This document shows, piece by piece, positions 7,248-14,731 of a stretch of DNA of 19,703 nt. The notes below the pieces were generated by a model. That model was not told the DNA's origin, searched no databases, and worked only from the letters and a program-made list of their open reading frames with translations. Both the position numbers and the translations under genes were made by a program. Within the stretch, counting starts at the first letter, position 1; every line of letters starts with the position of its first letter. This DNA comes from Eshraghiella sp050874365 (GTDB taxonomy: Bacteria > Bacillota > Clostridia > Lachnospirales > Lachnospiraceae), in NCBI GenBank assembly GCA_050874365.1, contig JBNMKN010000021.1, positions 1 to 19,703 of the forward strand, read 5' to 3'.

Positions 7248-7871
7248 TTATCTGTTAATATAGTTTTTAAGTTTATTAAGTGCTTCTTTTTCTATACGGC
7301 TTACATAACTTCTGCTTATTCCCATGCTGTCTGCCAGCTCACGCTGTGTTATCTCCTCATTCTTTTGAAGTCCGTATCTCTTGATTATAATATTTTTCTC
7401 CCTTTCTGTAAGCACTTTTTCAATACCCTCATAGAGTTTTATGATGTTATATTTTAGAATGTATCCGTCAAGAAAATCTTTTTCTCCCGTATCGATTATA
7501 TCTATTATGTTAATTTCGTTGCCCTCTTTATCTATTCCCACCGTTTCCTGTAACGATATGTCTTTATTTTTCTTTTTTTCACTCCTGAGTGCCATTAAAA
7601 GCTCGTTATCAATACATTTACTTGCATAAGTTGCCAGTCTGTTCCCTTTGGAACAGTCAAACGTTTTTATTGCTTTGATAAGCCCTATCGTCCCTATCGA
7701 AAGATATTCTTCCACGTCCTTTTCATCAAAATTATAGTGTTTAACCATATGGGCAACAAGTCTTAAGTTTCTTAAAATCAGAACATCGCCTGCTTCTTCA
7801 TCTCCATTTTTGTACCTTTTCAGATATTCCTGTTCTTCTGATGGTGTAAGTGGTTTCTCAAAGGTATTCAA
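7248..7871 (-). CDS. sigK: Sporulation sigma factor SigK-type
   Basis: Sigma-70-family factor of the late mother-cell SigK type, directing RNA polymerase to spore-coat and maturation genes. Region 2 is clear: LRNLRLVAHMVKHY, DVEEYLSIGTIGLIKAIKTFD and RLATYASKCIDNELLMALRS (about 34-97). The region 4 helix-turn-helix is ITQRELADSMGISRSYVSRI (about 174-193). I start it at TTG 7871 (MNTFEKPLTPSEE, 207 aa). AGGA lies 9 bases upstream, the frame then begins where mature SigK proteins begin, and the longer GTG start at 7952 would lie inside the trhP terminator. This implies little or no inhibitory pro-sequence, as in Clostridioides difficile. The gene is continuous, with no skin-type insertion. SigE or SigG are less likely given the N-terminus and the context. 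I found no convincing promoter. Confidence 0.85.
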   Translation of the reverse strand: MNTFEKPLTPSEEQEYLKRYKNGDEEAGDVLILRNLRLVAHMVKHYNFDEKDVEEYLSIGTIGLIKAIKTFDCSKGNRLATYASKCIDNELLMALRSEKKKNKDISLQETVGIDKEGNEINIIDIIDTGEKDFLDGYILKYNIIKLYEGIEKVLTEREKNIIIKRYGLQKNEEITQRELADSMGISRSYVSRIEKEALNKLKNYINR

Positions 7872-7912
7872 TGGCTGGCATCCTGATTTTATACATTTAT
7901 ATATAATATGAT

Positions 7913-7955
7913 AAAAAAAGTGCCTTAGACACAATTTTTTGTCAAAAGGCACTTT
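7913..7955 (-). terminator. Intrinsic terminator after trhP
   Basis: On the minus strand, AAAGTGCCTT (7955-7946) pairs with AAGGCACTTT (7926-7917). Inside, GACA and TGTC add four more pairs. A run of seven T follows (7919-7913). It begins 7 bases after the trhP stop and would end the ireB-to-trhP operon. It occupies the region a longer sigK reading frame would use. Confidence 0.9.
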
Positions 7956-7961
7956 AAAAAA

Positions 7962-9185
7962 TTATTCTTCTTTTCTTCTTAAAATATCATATTTATCAAG
8001 AGATATTCCAAGGTCAATATATAATTTCTGTTTTGGATGAGGTGCACTTTCACAGCTATTGCCCTCTTCATCCGTAATTCCCTTAACGGTAACTGTGATA
8101 TTTCTTCCGTCAGGCTTCATTACTTCTATTTCTTCACCCATAGAGAACTTATTTCTCTGCTCAATCATATACCTGCCGTCACACACGTCCACAATTCCGA
8201 GATATGTGTATTCCTTAACGTAAGTATTGCTGTCATATATCTGGGTATTTTCATCAGGTTTGTTAAAGAAAAATCCTGTTGTATACTGTCTGTAGGTACA
8301 TTTTGCGATTTCGGATTTGTAAAAAGGAATGTTCTTTCTGTATAAATCCGGATCCTTAAGATAATCGTCTATCGCCATCCTGTAGGTTCTCGCAACCGTT
8401 GCCACATACAACGCAGTCTTCATTCTTCCTTCAACTTTAAAGCTGTCAATGCCCGCTTCGATAAGCTCAGGAATATGCTCTATCATGCATAAATCCTTGG
8501 AGTTAAAAATATAAGTTCCTCTTTCGTTTTCGTAAACAGGCATATATTCTCCCGGTCTTGATTCTTCCATGACATAATATTTCCATCTGCATGGATGGGT
8601 ACATGCGCCCCTGTTTGCATCTCTTCCGGTCATAAAGCAGGACAAAAGACATCTTCCCGAATATGATATACACATGGCTCCGTGTATAAAAGTCTCTATT
8701 TCCATATCCTCCGGAATATTATCCCTGATTTCTTTTATTTCTTTTAAAGACAATTCCCTTGCGGTAACAACCCTTGTTGCACCCATCTTTTTCCAAAAAT
8801 TAAAGGTAGCATAATTGGTGTTATTCGCCTGTGTGCTTATATGGATATCCATGTCGGGAACAACTTCTTTTGCTATGGAAAACATACCGGGGTCCGATAT
8901 GATAAGGGCATCAGGGTGAACTTTTTCTCTGAGTTCAATAAAATACTCCCTCGCTTTGTCAAGGTCGTAATTATGTGCAAGTATGTTAGCCGTAACATAT
9001 ACTTTGACATTATGTTCGTGCGCAAACACCACACCCTCTGCCATTTCTTCTATTGTAAAATTCTTGGCTTTAGCCCTGAGTCCGAAAGCCTCCCCGCCGA
9101 TATATACGGCATCCGCACCGAATATTACGGCAGTTTTAAGCACTTCCAAAGAGCTTGCCGGTATCAATAATTCTAATTTTCTCAT
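7962..9185 (-). CDS. trhP: U32 family protein, TrhP-like tRNA U34 hydroxylase
   Basis: Annotated in many genomes as peptidase U32, but characterised relatives (B. subtilis YrrN/YrrO, E. coli TrhP) act in prephenate-dependent hydroxylation of tRNA wobble uridine 34 to ho5U. The 407 aa protein has the barrel start LELLIPASSLE with FGADAVYIGG, then IHGAMCISYSGRCLLS and TGRDANRGACTHPCRW. The four family cysteines are C172, C179, C195 and C199, probably an Fe-S site; C183 is extra. A U32 C-terminal beta domain follows (about 320-407). ATG at 9185 is one base after the trmR stop, with AGGTG overlapping. Adjacency to trmR strongly supports the tRNA role. Other U32 types (RlhA-like on 23S rRNA, or a protease) are the alternatives. 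Confidence 0.88.
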   Translation of the reverse strand: MRKLELLIPASSLEVLKTAVIFGADAVYIGGEAFGLRAKAKNFTIEEMAEGVVFAHEHNVKVYVTANILAHNYDLDKAREYFIELREKVHPDALIISDPGMFSIAKEVVPDMDIHISTQANNTNYATFNFWKKMGATRVVTARELSLKEIKEIRDNIPEDMEIETFIHGAMCISYSGRCLLSCFMTGRDANRGACTHPCRWKYYVMEESRPGEYMPVYENERGTYIFNSKDLCMIEHIPELIEAGIDSFKVEGRMKTALYVATVARTYRMAIDDYLKDPDLYRKNIPFYKSEIAKCTYRQYTTGFFFNKPDENTQIYDSNTYVKEYTYLGIVDVCDGRYMIEQRNKFSMGEEIEVMKPDGRNITVTVKGITDEEGNSCESAPHPKQKLYIDLGISLDKYDILRRKEE

Positions 9186-9186
9186 A

Positions 9187-9840
9187 TCACACCTGTTTTT
9201 TAATGCTTAATGTTATTCCATCGCCTATGGGAACAACGGAAGTAACCAGTTCCGGTGAATGTGTCACCGCATAAATATATTCTCTCATTCTTTCATATAT
9301 GGTTCTGTTTCTTCTGGTTACGGCATATCTCGACTCTACGATTTCGCCCTCCTGAAGAACATTATCCGTTATAAGAATTCCGTCAGTCTTAAGGAGTCTC
9401 AATACATCAGGCAGAATTGTTATATACTGCGCTTTAGCGGCATCCATAAATATAAAATCATATGTCCCGTCAAGTTCTTTAAGGACTTTGGCGGCATCGC
9501 CTTCAATGAGCTTTATGACATTCTCTTTTCCCGCTCTTACAAAGTTATTTCTTGCAATAGGAATCCTTACGTCATAATTTTCGATTGTGGTTATCCTCGC
9601 TTCGTGAGAAATATTTTCGCTCATAAGTATTGCCGAATATCCCACAGCCGTTCCGATTTCAAGAATATTTAAAGGTTTTTTGATTGCAAGAAGCACTTTA
9701 AGAAATTCTGCCATTTCTTTTCTGATTATAGGCACGTAACTTTCCCTTGCTTCTTTTTCTATTTCCTGACATATAGTGCTGTCATCCTTTTTAAAAGAAT
9801 TAATAAAGGAAACTATACGTTCATCAACGATACTATTCAT
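9187..9840 (-). CDS. trmR: O-methyltransferase, TrmR-like (tRNA ho5U34)
   Basis: SAM-dependent, catechol-OMT-like methyltransferase. B. subtilis TrmR (YrrM), in the same gene position, converts ho5U34 to mo5U34 in tRNA; the same role here is inferred from family plus neighbourhood. The 217 aa protein shows SAM motif I EIGTAVGYSA (61-70), the acidic E87 after strand 2, FMDAAKAQY with D133, and ITDNVL with D159-N160, the divalent-metal triad of this group. ATG at 9840 overlaps the end of the mltG-like gene by 8 bases and the stop is one base before trhP, so the two enzymes are tightly coupled. A caffeoyl-CoA-type OMT annotation would be the generic alternative. Confidence 0.88.
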   Translation of the reverse strand: MNSIVDERIVSFINSFKKDDSTICQEIEKEARESYVPIIRKEMAEFLKVLLAIKKPLNILEIGTAVGYSAILMSENISHEARITTIENYDVRIPIARNNFVRAGKENVIKLIEGDAAKVLKELDGTYDFIFMDAAKAQYITILPDVLRLLKTDGILITDNVLQEGEIVESRYAVTRRNRTIYERMREYIYAVTHSPELVTSVVPIGDGITLSIKKQV

Positions 9841-10225
9841 TACTGCTCTCGGTCTCCTTCTTCGCTGTTCCCAATACCGTCATTATCTCCGTAGGCTTCA
9901 TTGTCGTACTGAGGACATAACTTCCCGGTATTATCTTACCTGAATAATCGGACAGCTTAAGCTGAACAAGAAATAATGCTTTATTATCAATAAGTCCGCT
10001 GTCTAAAAGAATATCCGCAACATCACTGTTGGTAGCTCCGGAAGGTATTGTTACCATTACGTCATAACCTGAACCTTTCGCATCCATACTTTTCTCATCA
10101 AAAACCGCAGTTCCGAAGTCAAACGCTTTCTTTCCTGCCAGATACAAAAGTACAATTGTAAGAACTGTTATACACGCCTTAATCGAAACGGATAAAATAC
10201 CGCCTGCAAGTTTTTTTGTCTCCAT
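9833..10225 (-). CDS. MltG-like membrane stub without catalytic domain
   Basis: A 130 aa protein: short cytosolic METKKLAGG start, one transmembrane segment (about 13-32), then an extracytoplasmic region VMVTIPSGATNSDVADILL with LKLSDYSGKIIPGSYVLS and MKPTEIMTVL. This matches the LysM-like N-terminal subdomain of the MltG/YceG endolytic transglycosylase family. The catalytic domain with its glutamate, which makes full MltG proteins about 330-380 aa, is absent, and no in-frame remnant follows because the stop overlaps trmR. It occupies the place of yrrL (mltG) in the Bacillus-type cluster. The start chosen is ATG 10225, 8 bases after AGGAG; ATG 10231 is too close. It may be a peptidoglycan-binding or regulatory membrane protein (inference). 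Confidence 0.75.
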   Translation of the reverse strand: METKKLAGGILSVSIKACITVLTIVLLYLAGKKAFDFGTAVFDEKSMDAKGSGYDVMVTIPSGATNSDVADILLDSGLIDNKALFLVQLKLSDYSGKIIPGSYVLSTTMKPTEIMTVLGTAKKETESSNE

Positions 10226-10259
10226 ACACATCTCTCCTATTACAACAGAGGATTTTGCA

Positions 10260-10628
10260 TTACATAAAATCGAAATCCAAATTAACCGCTTCAGTTATCT
10301 TATCATTAATTTTCTGCATCATTCTTGCAAAATCAAGTTCAGCATCAAGAAACCTTCCTGCTAACTTATTCTGTCTTATCATTCTTGTGGCATTGTAAAC
10401 ATTGCAATACTCATCATAAGACATTTTACCGTAACTGCCGTTATGTGCAAAAAAGTTATTTCTTCGTATTTCCTCTACCTGCCTGTACAGATTGTCATCT
10501 GTCTTAAGAGCTTCAAGTGCATCTCTGTATTCATTAAATTCTGCACTTGATTTTATCATTTCGCATAAGTGGTCTGCAGTTTTTAAAACTTCATTTTCAT
10601 CTTCAATGGCAATTTCTCTATCATTCAT
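10260..10628 (-). CDS. ylbF: YlbF/YmcA family protein
   Basis: All-helical 122 aa protein of the YlbF/YmcA family. In B. subtilis, YlbF, YmcA and YaaT form a complex that adjusts RNase Y-dependent mRNA processing, competence and sporulation. Visible features: an N-terminal helix (NEVLKTADHLCEMIKSSAEF), the YRDALEALKTDDNLYRQVEEI segment typical of the family, and a C-terminal amphipathic helix with FLDAELDFARMMQKINDKI. The ATG at 10628 shares a base with the RNase J stop (TAATG), so translation is coupled to rnj. Which paralogue (YlbF or YmcA) it corresponds to cannot be decided here; the C-terminal Cys motif reported in some YlbF proteins is absent. Confidence 0.85.
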   Translation of the reverse strand: MNDREIAIEDENEVLKTADHLCEMIKSSAEFNEYRDALEALKTDDNLYRQVEEIRRNNFFAHNGSYGKMSYDEYCNVYNATRMIRQNKLAGRFLDAELDFARMMQKINDKITEAVNLDFDFM

Positions 10629-12298
10629 TATGAAACCTCCATGATAATAGGAAGTACCATAGGTGTTCTCTTCATCTTTTTCCAGAAGTAATCACCAAGG
10701 CTGTCCTTAATCACTAACTTTATCTTAGCCCAGTCCACATTAGGATTTTCAAGACAATCAATCACCGCATTATATACAACGTCTGTAGCTTCTTCTATAA
10801 GTGTCTCAGATTCCCTGACATATACAAAACCTCTTGTTACGATATCAGGTCCTGATAAGAGCTGGTTAGTATACTTATCAAGTGTAAGAACAACAACAAC
10901 AATGCCGTTTTCAGAAAGTACCTGTCTGTCTCTGATTACAATATTACCGACATCGCCTACACCAAGTCCGTCCACCATAAGCGCACCACATGGAACCGTA
11001 TCAACAACTTTTCCTTCTTCTTCCGAAAGTTCAAGTACATCACCTGAAGAAAGAATAAATATATCTTTCTTATCTATTCCCATACTTTCTGCAAGTTCTG
11101 CATGTTTTACAAGATGTCTGTACTCACCGTGTACAGGAATTGCATACTTAGGTTTTAAAATAGTATACATCATCTTAATTTCTTCCTGTGAAGCATGTCC
11201 TGATACATGGGTATCCTGGAAAATAACCTTGGCACCTTTCATTGAAAGCTCGTTAATAAGTCTTGCTACCGATTTTTCATTACCCGGAATAGGTGTAGCA
11301 CTTACTATTACCACATCACCCGGTTTAATGGTAACTTTCTTATGGATTGAAGCTGCCATTCGTGACAATGCTGCCATGGATTCTCCCTGGCTGCCTGTTG
11401 TAATAATTGTAACCTGATCATCAGGGTATTTTTTAATCTCTTCAGTATCAATAAGTGTTCCGTCAGGAATCTGGATATATCCCAGTTCTCCGGCAACATT
11501 AATGATATTAACCATGCTTCTGCCTTCTACCGCAACCTTACGTCCGTGAGAGCATGCCGCATTAATTATCTGCTGGACCCTGTCAACGTTAGACGCGAAT
11601 GTAGCAACTATAATTCTGTTTTTCTTGTTCTCGTCAAAAATATTCTCGAAAGTCTTGCCTACTGTCTTTTCTGACATTGTATAGCCAGGTCTCATAACAT
11701 TTGTACTGTCACAAAGTAATGCAAGAACACCTTTTTTACCGATTTCACCCATTCTCTGTAAATCAATAGGCTCACCAAATACAGGTGTGTAGTCAACTTT
11801 GAAATCGCCTGTATGGAAAATAACTCCTGCAGGGGTATGGATTGCAAGTGCTGCCGAATCTGCAATACTGTGATTGGTTCTTATAAATTCAATTCTGAAT
11901 TTACCCAAAATAATGCTTTGTCCGTAATTTACAATCTTACGTTTCGTGGTTGCAATCAGATTATGTTCACGAAACTTTGTCTCAATAATTCCCATTGTAA
12001 GCTTTGTAGCGTAAATAGGCTTGTTTACATCCTTAATAACGTAAGGGAACGCTCCGATGTGGTCTTCATGTCCGTGGGTTACCACAAATCCCTTTACTTT
12101 ATCAATATTATCCTTTAAGAAAGTTACATCAGGAATCACAAGGTCAACTCCCAACATATCATCATCAGGGAATGAAAGTCCGCAGTCAACTACGACGATT
12201 TCATCTTCGTACATAAAAGCAGTCATATTCATTCCTATCTGCTCAAGTCCTCCTAAAGGAATAATCTTAACTGATCCGGTATTCTCTTTTTTAATCAA
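10628..12298 (-). CDS. rnj: Ribonuclease J
   Basis: Metallo-beta-lactamase/beta-CASP ribonuclease with 5'-3' exonuclease and endonuclease activity, central to mRNA turnover and rRNA maturation in Firmicutes. The 556 aa length is standard. It shows KIIPLGGLEQIGMN at the N-terminus, the zinc motif HGHEDH (75-80), HTGDFK, the CDSTN motif, the beta-CASP HVSGHASQEE motif and PVHGEYRH, followed by the C-terminal domain (TRGFVYVRE, LGDYFWKKMKRTP). The start is TTG at 12298: a perfect AGGAGG lies 9 bases upstream and the next in-frame ATG would remove the first conserved strand. It sits between the DUF1292 gene and ylbF. RNase J1 versus J2 cannot be assigned without a second copy to compare. Confidence 0.96.
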   Translation of the reverse strand: MIKKENTGSVKIIPLGGLEQIGMNMTAFMYEDEIVVVDCGLSFPDDDMLGVDLVIPDVTFLKDNIDKVKGFVVTHGHEDHIGAFPYVIKDVNKPIYATKLTMGIIETKFREHNLIATTKRKIVNYGQSIILGKFRIEFIRTNHSIADSAALAIHTPAGVIFHTGDFKVDYTPVFGEPIDLQRMGEIGKKGVLALLCDSTNVMRPGYTMSEKTVGKTFENIFDENKKNRIIVATFASNVDRVQQIINAACSHGRKVAVEGRSMVNIINVAGELGYIQIPDGTLIDTEEIKKYPDDQVTIITTGSQGESMAALSRMAASIHKKVTIKPGDVVIVSATPIPGNEKSVARLINELSMKGAKVIFQDTHVSGHASQEEIKMMYTILKPKYAIPVHGEYRHLVKHAELAESMGIDKKDIFILSSGDVLELSEEEGKVVDTVPCGALMVDGLGVGDVGNIVIRDRQVLSENGIVVVVLTLDKYTNQLLSGPDIVTRGFVYVRESETLIEEATDVVYNAVIDCLENPNVDWAKIKLVIKDSLGDYFWKKMKRTPMVLPIIMEVS

Positions 12299-12311
12299 AA
12301 TAATAATCCTC

Positions 12312-12566
12312 CTATATAATTTCCGTATCTTCTATTAATTCTGAAAATAATTTTGCAAGTGTATCCAATTCATTATCATCATCAACAAATTCATACACAG
12401 CTTCTTTATCATCATCTGACGATATATCTTTTAAAATATAAGCTTCCGCTTCTTCGTCCTCTGTTTCTGTAACCAGAAGGTAATTTATACCCTCAAGTCT
12501 TGTCTGTTCGATTACAAATAACTCAATTATCTCGCCGTCTTCGGCTGTTATTTTAATTTTTTCCAT
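12312..12566 (-). CDS. DUF1292 family protein (YrzB-like)
   Basis: Small, very acidic 84 aa protein of the DUF1292 (YrzB) family, function unknown. It opens MEKIKITAEDGEIIELFVIEQ, continues with GINYLLVTE and YILKD strands, and has a long acidic stretch (SSDDDKEAVYEFVDDDNEL). ATG 12566 is chosen over the GTG at 12599 because AAAGGA precedes it by 4 bases and it lies one base after the ruvX stop, whereas the longer form would overlap ruvX by 32 bases. The ireB-ruvX-DUF1292 order equals yrzL-yrrK-yrzB in Bacillus. Confidence 0.88.
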   Translation of the reverse strand: MEKIKITAEDGEIIELFVIEQTRLEGINYLLVTETEDEEAEAYILKDISSDDDKEAVYEFVDDDNELDTLAKLFSELIEDTEII

Positions 12567-12567
12567 A

Positions 12568-13002
12568 TTATCCTTTCCGTACCGCTGCCAGACTGTCAAG
12601 GTATCCCTGAAGTATTAACTGTGCGGCAATCATATCAACATATTCTTTACGGTTTTCCCGTCTTATTCCTGCTTCCATCATTGCATTGTCGGCTGCAACC
12701 GTAGTAAGTCTTTCATCCCACAATACAACTTCAAGTCCCGTTCTTCTTTCTAAGGCTGCCTTGAAGTCCATTGTCTTGTCCACTCTGTCGCCTGAGGTAT
12801 TGTTCATATTTTTAGGCAGTCCAAGAACAATACGCTCCGCATTATATTCGGCACAAAGTTCTTCGATTCTGGCATAAGTCTGACGAAGCTTATTTTCTTC
12901 CTTACGTCTTATTATCTCAACACCCTGTGCGGTAATCATAAGCGGATCGCATACCGCCACACCTACGGTCCTGCTTCCAAAATCAAGTCCGATAATTCTC
13001 AT
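12568..13002 (-). CDS. ruvX: RuvX/YqgF RNase H-fold resolvase-like nuclease
   Basis: YqgF family (RuvX), an RNase H-fold nuclease annotated as a putative Holliday junction resolvase and also linked to 16S rRNA 5' end maturation. At 144 aa the length is typical. The active-site acids are in place: D7 in GLDFGSRTVGVAV, E97 in WDERLTT, and D123 in VDMIAAQLILQGYLD. The conserved GLPKNMNNTSG loop (61-71) is also present. The ATG at 13002 shares a base with the ireB stop (TAATG), and the stop is one base from the DUF1292 start, so the three are translationally linked. Confidence 0.95.
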   Translation of the reverse strand: MRIIGLDFGSRTVGVAVCDPLMITAQGVEIIRRKEENKLRQTYARIEELCAEYNAERIVLGLPKNMNNTSGDRVDKTMDFKAALERRTGLEVVLWDERLTTVAADNAMMEAGIRRENRKEYVDMIAAQLILQGYLDSLAAVRKG

Positions 13003-13262
13003 TATAAATCCTTTGTCTCTATATAATTCTTTAACATTTCCTCAACAAGTTCATCTCTTTCCACCTTCATGATAAGGCTTCTTGCATTCTTATGACTTGT
13101 TATATAGGTAGGATCCCCTGACATAATATACCCTACAATCTGGTTCACAGGATTATACCCTTTGTCCGTCAATGCCTCATAAACCTGCTTAATTACATCA
13201 GATACCTGCAAAGTATTATCCGGCTGAACCTTAAAATATTGTGTCTTATTCATTTCTTCCAT
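13002..13262 (-). CDS. ireB: IreB family regulatory phosphoprotein
   Basis: Small cytosolic substrate of the PASTA-domain Ser/Thr kinase/phosphatase pair (IreK/IreP in Enterococcus faecalis), which regulates cephalosporin tolerance and cell-wall homeostasis there. The diagnostic block NPVNQIVGYIMSGDPTYITS with HKNARSLI is present, followed by the ERDELVEEMLKNYIE helix. T7 in the MEEMNKTQYF start aligns with the phosphorylated threonine region of E. faecalis IreB. Start chosen: ATG 13262; the GTG one codon upstream (13265) has slightly better spacing to AAAGGA, and ATG 13253 is also possible. First gene of the ireB-to-trhP operon. The kinase is not in the window. Confidence 0.93.
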   Translation of the reverse strand: MEEMNKTQYFKVQPDNTLQVSDVIKQVYEALTDKGYNPVNQIVGYIMSGDPTYITSHKNARSLIMKVERDELVEEMLKNYIETKDL

Positions 13263-13289
13263 CACAATTCACGTCCTTTTCTATTTCGT

Positions 13290-13318
13290 ATAATAATATA
13301 AAAATCAATTTTCGGCAA
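13290..13318 (-). promoter_or_regulatory. Candidate promoter of the ireB-to-trhP operon
   Basis: TTGCCG at 13318-13313, a 17-base spacer and TATTAT at 13295-13290 (four and five of six consensus positions). It overlaps the last codons of mtaB. The predicted start is about 20 bases before the ireB codon, just upstream of AAAGGA. Confidence 0.45.
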
Positions 13319-14621
13319 CACCAATTACCATATCTTTTCCAAACAGTTTTTCAACACGAACATTAACGATTTGATTAGTATATAATTTTTCTTCGGGATT
13401 TTCAAGTGCTACTCTCACATAAGTGTCAGTAAATCCCATAATATATTTTTTGTTATCTATTATATGATTTTCCTCAAGCAGGACTTTTACATTTTTTCCG
13501 ATATATTTTTCCCTGTATCCGTTACTTAATTTTTCATTAAGTTCAAGAAGTTCTGCACTTCTTTCTGCCTTAATATTTTCAGAAATCTGGTCAGACATTT
13601 TGTCCGCAACTGTTCCTTTTCTTCTTGAATATTTGAAAACGTGCATTTCATAAAAGCAGACTTTCTCAAGGTAATTTTTTGTAATATTAAATTCTTCTTC
13701 TGTCTCGCCCGGAAAGCCCACAATTACGTCTGTTGTCACAGCGGCATCCGGGAAATATTTTCTTAACAGTTCAACACCATTGTAATATTCATCAACACTA
13801 TATCGTCTGTTCATTCTTTTTAAAGTCTCATCACAACCGCTTTGCAATGACAAATGGAAATGAGGGCATATCTTATCGCATTTTGATAATCTTGTGACAA
13901 ATTCATCAGTAACAATAAGGGGTTCAAGTGAGCCGAGACGGATTCTTTCAATTCCTTCAATCTTATTAACAGCTTCAATTACATCAATTAATTTAACCGT
14001 ATTGTCTTTAAAATCAAGTCCGTAAGATGACAGGTGTATTCCCGTAAGGACAACCTCTTTACAGCCTGACTTTGCTATTCTTTCGATTTCCTCCATTACA
14101 TCATCAGGTTTTCTGCTTCTTATCCGTCCTCTTACATAGGGAATTATGCAATATGAACAAAATCTGTTACATCCGTCCTGTATTTTGACATAAGCTCTTG
14201 TATGTTCAAGGGGTGAGTCAATATTTAACTCATCAAAAGAGGTTACCTTCCCTATATCAACCGACTTTTCCTTGTCCATATGTTCAAAATACTCTTTAAG
14301 TATTTCTATAAGGTGGCTCTTTTCGTTATTACCGATTACAATATCAACATCCTCGTCTATATTGTCGCCTGCCGACTCCACATAACAGCCTGCTGCCGCC
14401 ACAACCGCTTCGGGATTGAGTTTTTTTGCTTTATGAATCATCTGGCGGGATTTTCTGTCCGCAATATTGGTTACGCTGCAGGTATTTATTATATATATGT
14501 CCGCTATTTCTTCACCAAACGGAACAATTTCATATCCTGCGCTTTCCATCATCTTCTGCATTGCCTGAGTCTCATAGGAATTAACTTTGCATCCAAGACT
14601 ATGTAGGGCACATTTTTTCAT
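13305..14621 (-). CDS. mtaB: tRNA t6A37 methylthiotransferase MtaB
   Basis: Radical-SAM methylthiotransferase converting t6A37 to ms2t6A37 in tRNAs that read ANN codons. From the ATG at 14621 it has 438 aa. The N-terminal MTTase domain supplies three cluster cysteines: C11 (HSLGCKVN), C48 (NTCSVTN) and C79 (AAGCYVE). The radical SAM triad CNRFCSYC (C151, C155, C158) follows, then GSLEP and the LQSGCDETLKRMNRRY segment. A TRAM domain ends the protein (IGKNVKVLLEE to KDMVIGV). The LGCKVN start and overall motifs fit MtaB rather than MiaB or RimO. Reading frames upstream (TTG 14648, ATG 14639, 14633, 14624) exist, but GGAG is 6 bases before 14621. No clear promoter was found in the divergent gap. 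Confidence 0.95.
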   Translation of the reverse strand: MKKCALHSLGCKVNSYETQAMQKMMESAGYEIVPFGEEIADIYIINTCSVTNIADRKSRQMIHKAKKLNPEAVVAAAGCYVESAGDNIDEDVDIVIGNNEKSHLIEILKEYFEHMDKEKSVDIGKVTSFDELNIDSPLEHTRAYVKIQDGCNRFCSYCIIPYVRGRIRSRKPDDVMEEIERIAKSGCKEVVLTGIHLSSYGLDFKDNTVKLIDVIEAVNKIEGIERIRLGSLEPLIVTDEFVTRLSKCDKICPHFHLSLQSGCDETLKRMNRRYSVDEYYNGVELLRKYFPDAAVTTDVIVGFPGETEEEFNITKNYLEKVCFYEMHVFKYSRRKGTVADKMSDQISENIKAERSAELLELNEKLSNGYREKYIGKNVKVLLEENHIIDNKKYIMGFTDTYVRVALENPEEKLYTNQIVNVRVEKLFGKDMVIGVAEN

Positions 14622-14700
14622 CATTATCTCCATTTCCATAATGAACAAAAAACCTGTTTTTATTCAAAATTTATCTATTAAAATTTGTGCAAATACAACA

Positions 14701-14729
14701 TTGACATCCCAATCCTTTGATTGTACTAT
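14701..14729 (+). promoter_or_regulatory. Strong promoter of the HPr-like gene
   Basis: Perfect TTGACA at 14701-14706, a 17-base spacer and TACTAT at 14724-14729 (four of six). The predicted start is near 14735-14737, giving a leader of about 40 bases that contains AGAGGAGGT (14758-14766). Confidence 0.75.
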
Positions 14730-14731
14730 AT

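Noticed and set aside
7886..7911. SigE-like promoter for sigK: TCATATT with TATAAAAT downstream
   Set aside because: The spacing (11 bases) is too short for SigE, and the implied start would fall after the sigK ribosome binding site at 7881-7884. It also overlaps the T-run of the trhP terminator.
10902..11417. Long plus-strand open frame opposite RNase J (171 codons)
   Set aside because: It lies entirely within rnj, is Ser/Thr/Pro-rich low-complexity in translation, has no recognisable domain, and mirrors the codon pattern of the real gene.
14630..14700. Promoter for mtaB in the divergent gap
   Set aside because: Several TTG-containing hexamers exist, but none has a credible -10 at 16-18 bases.
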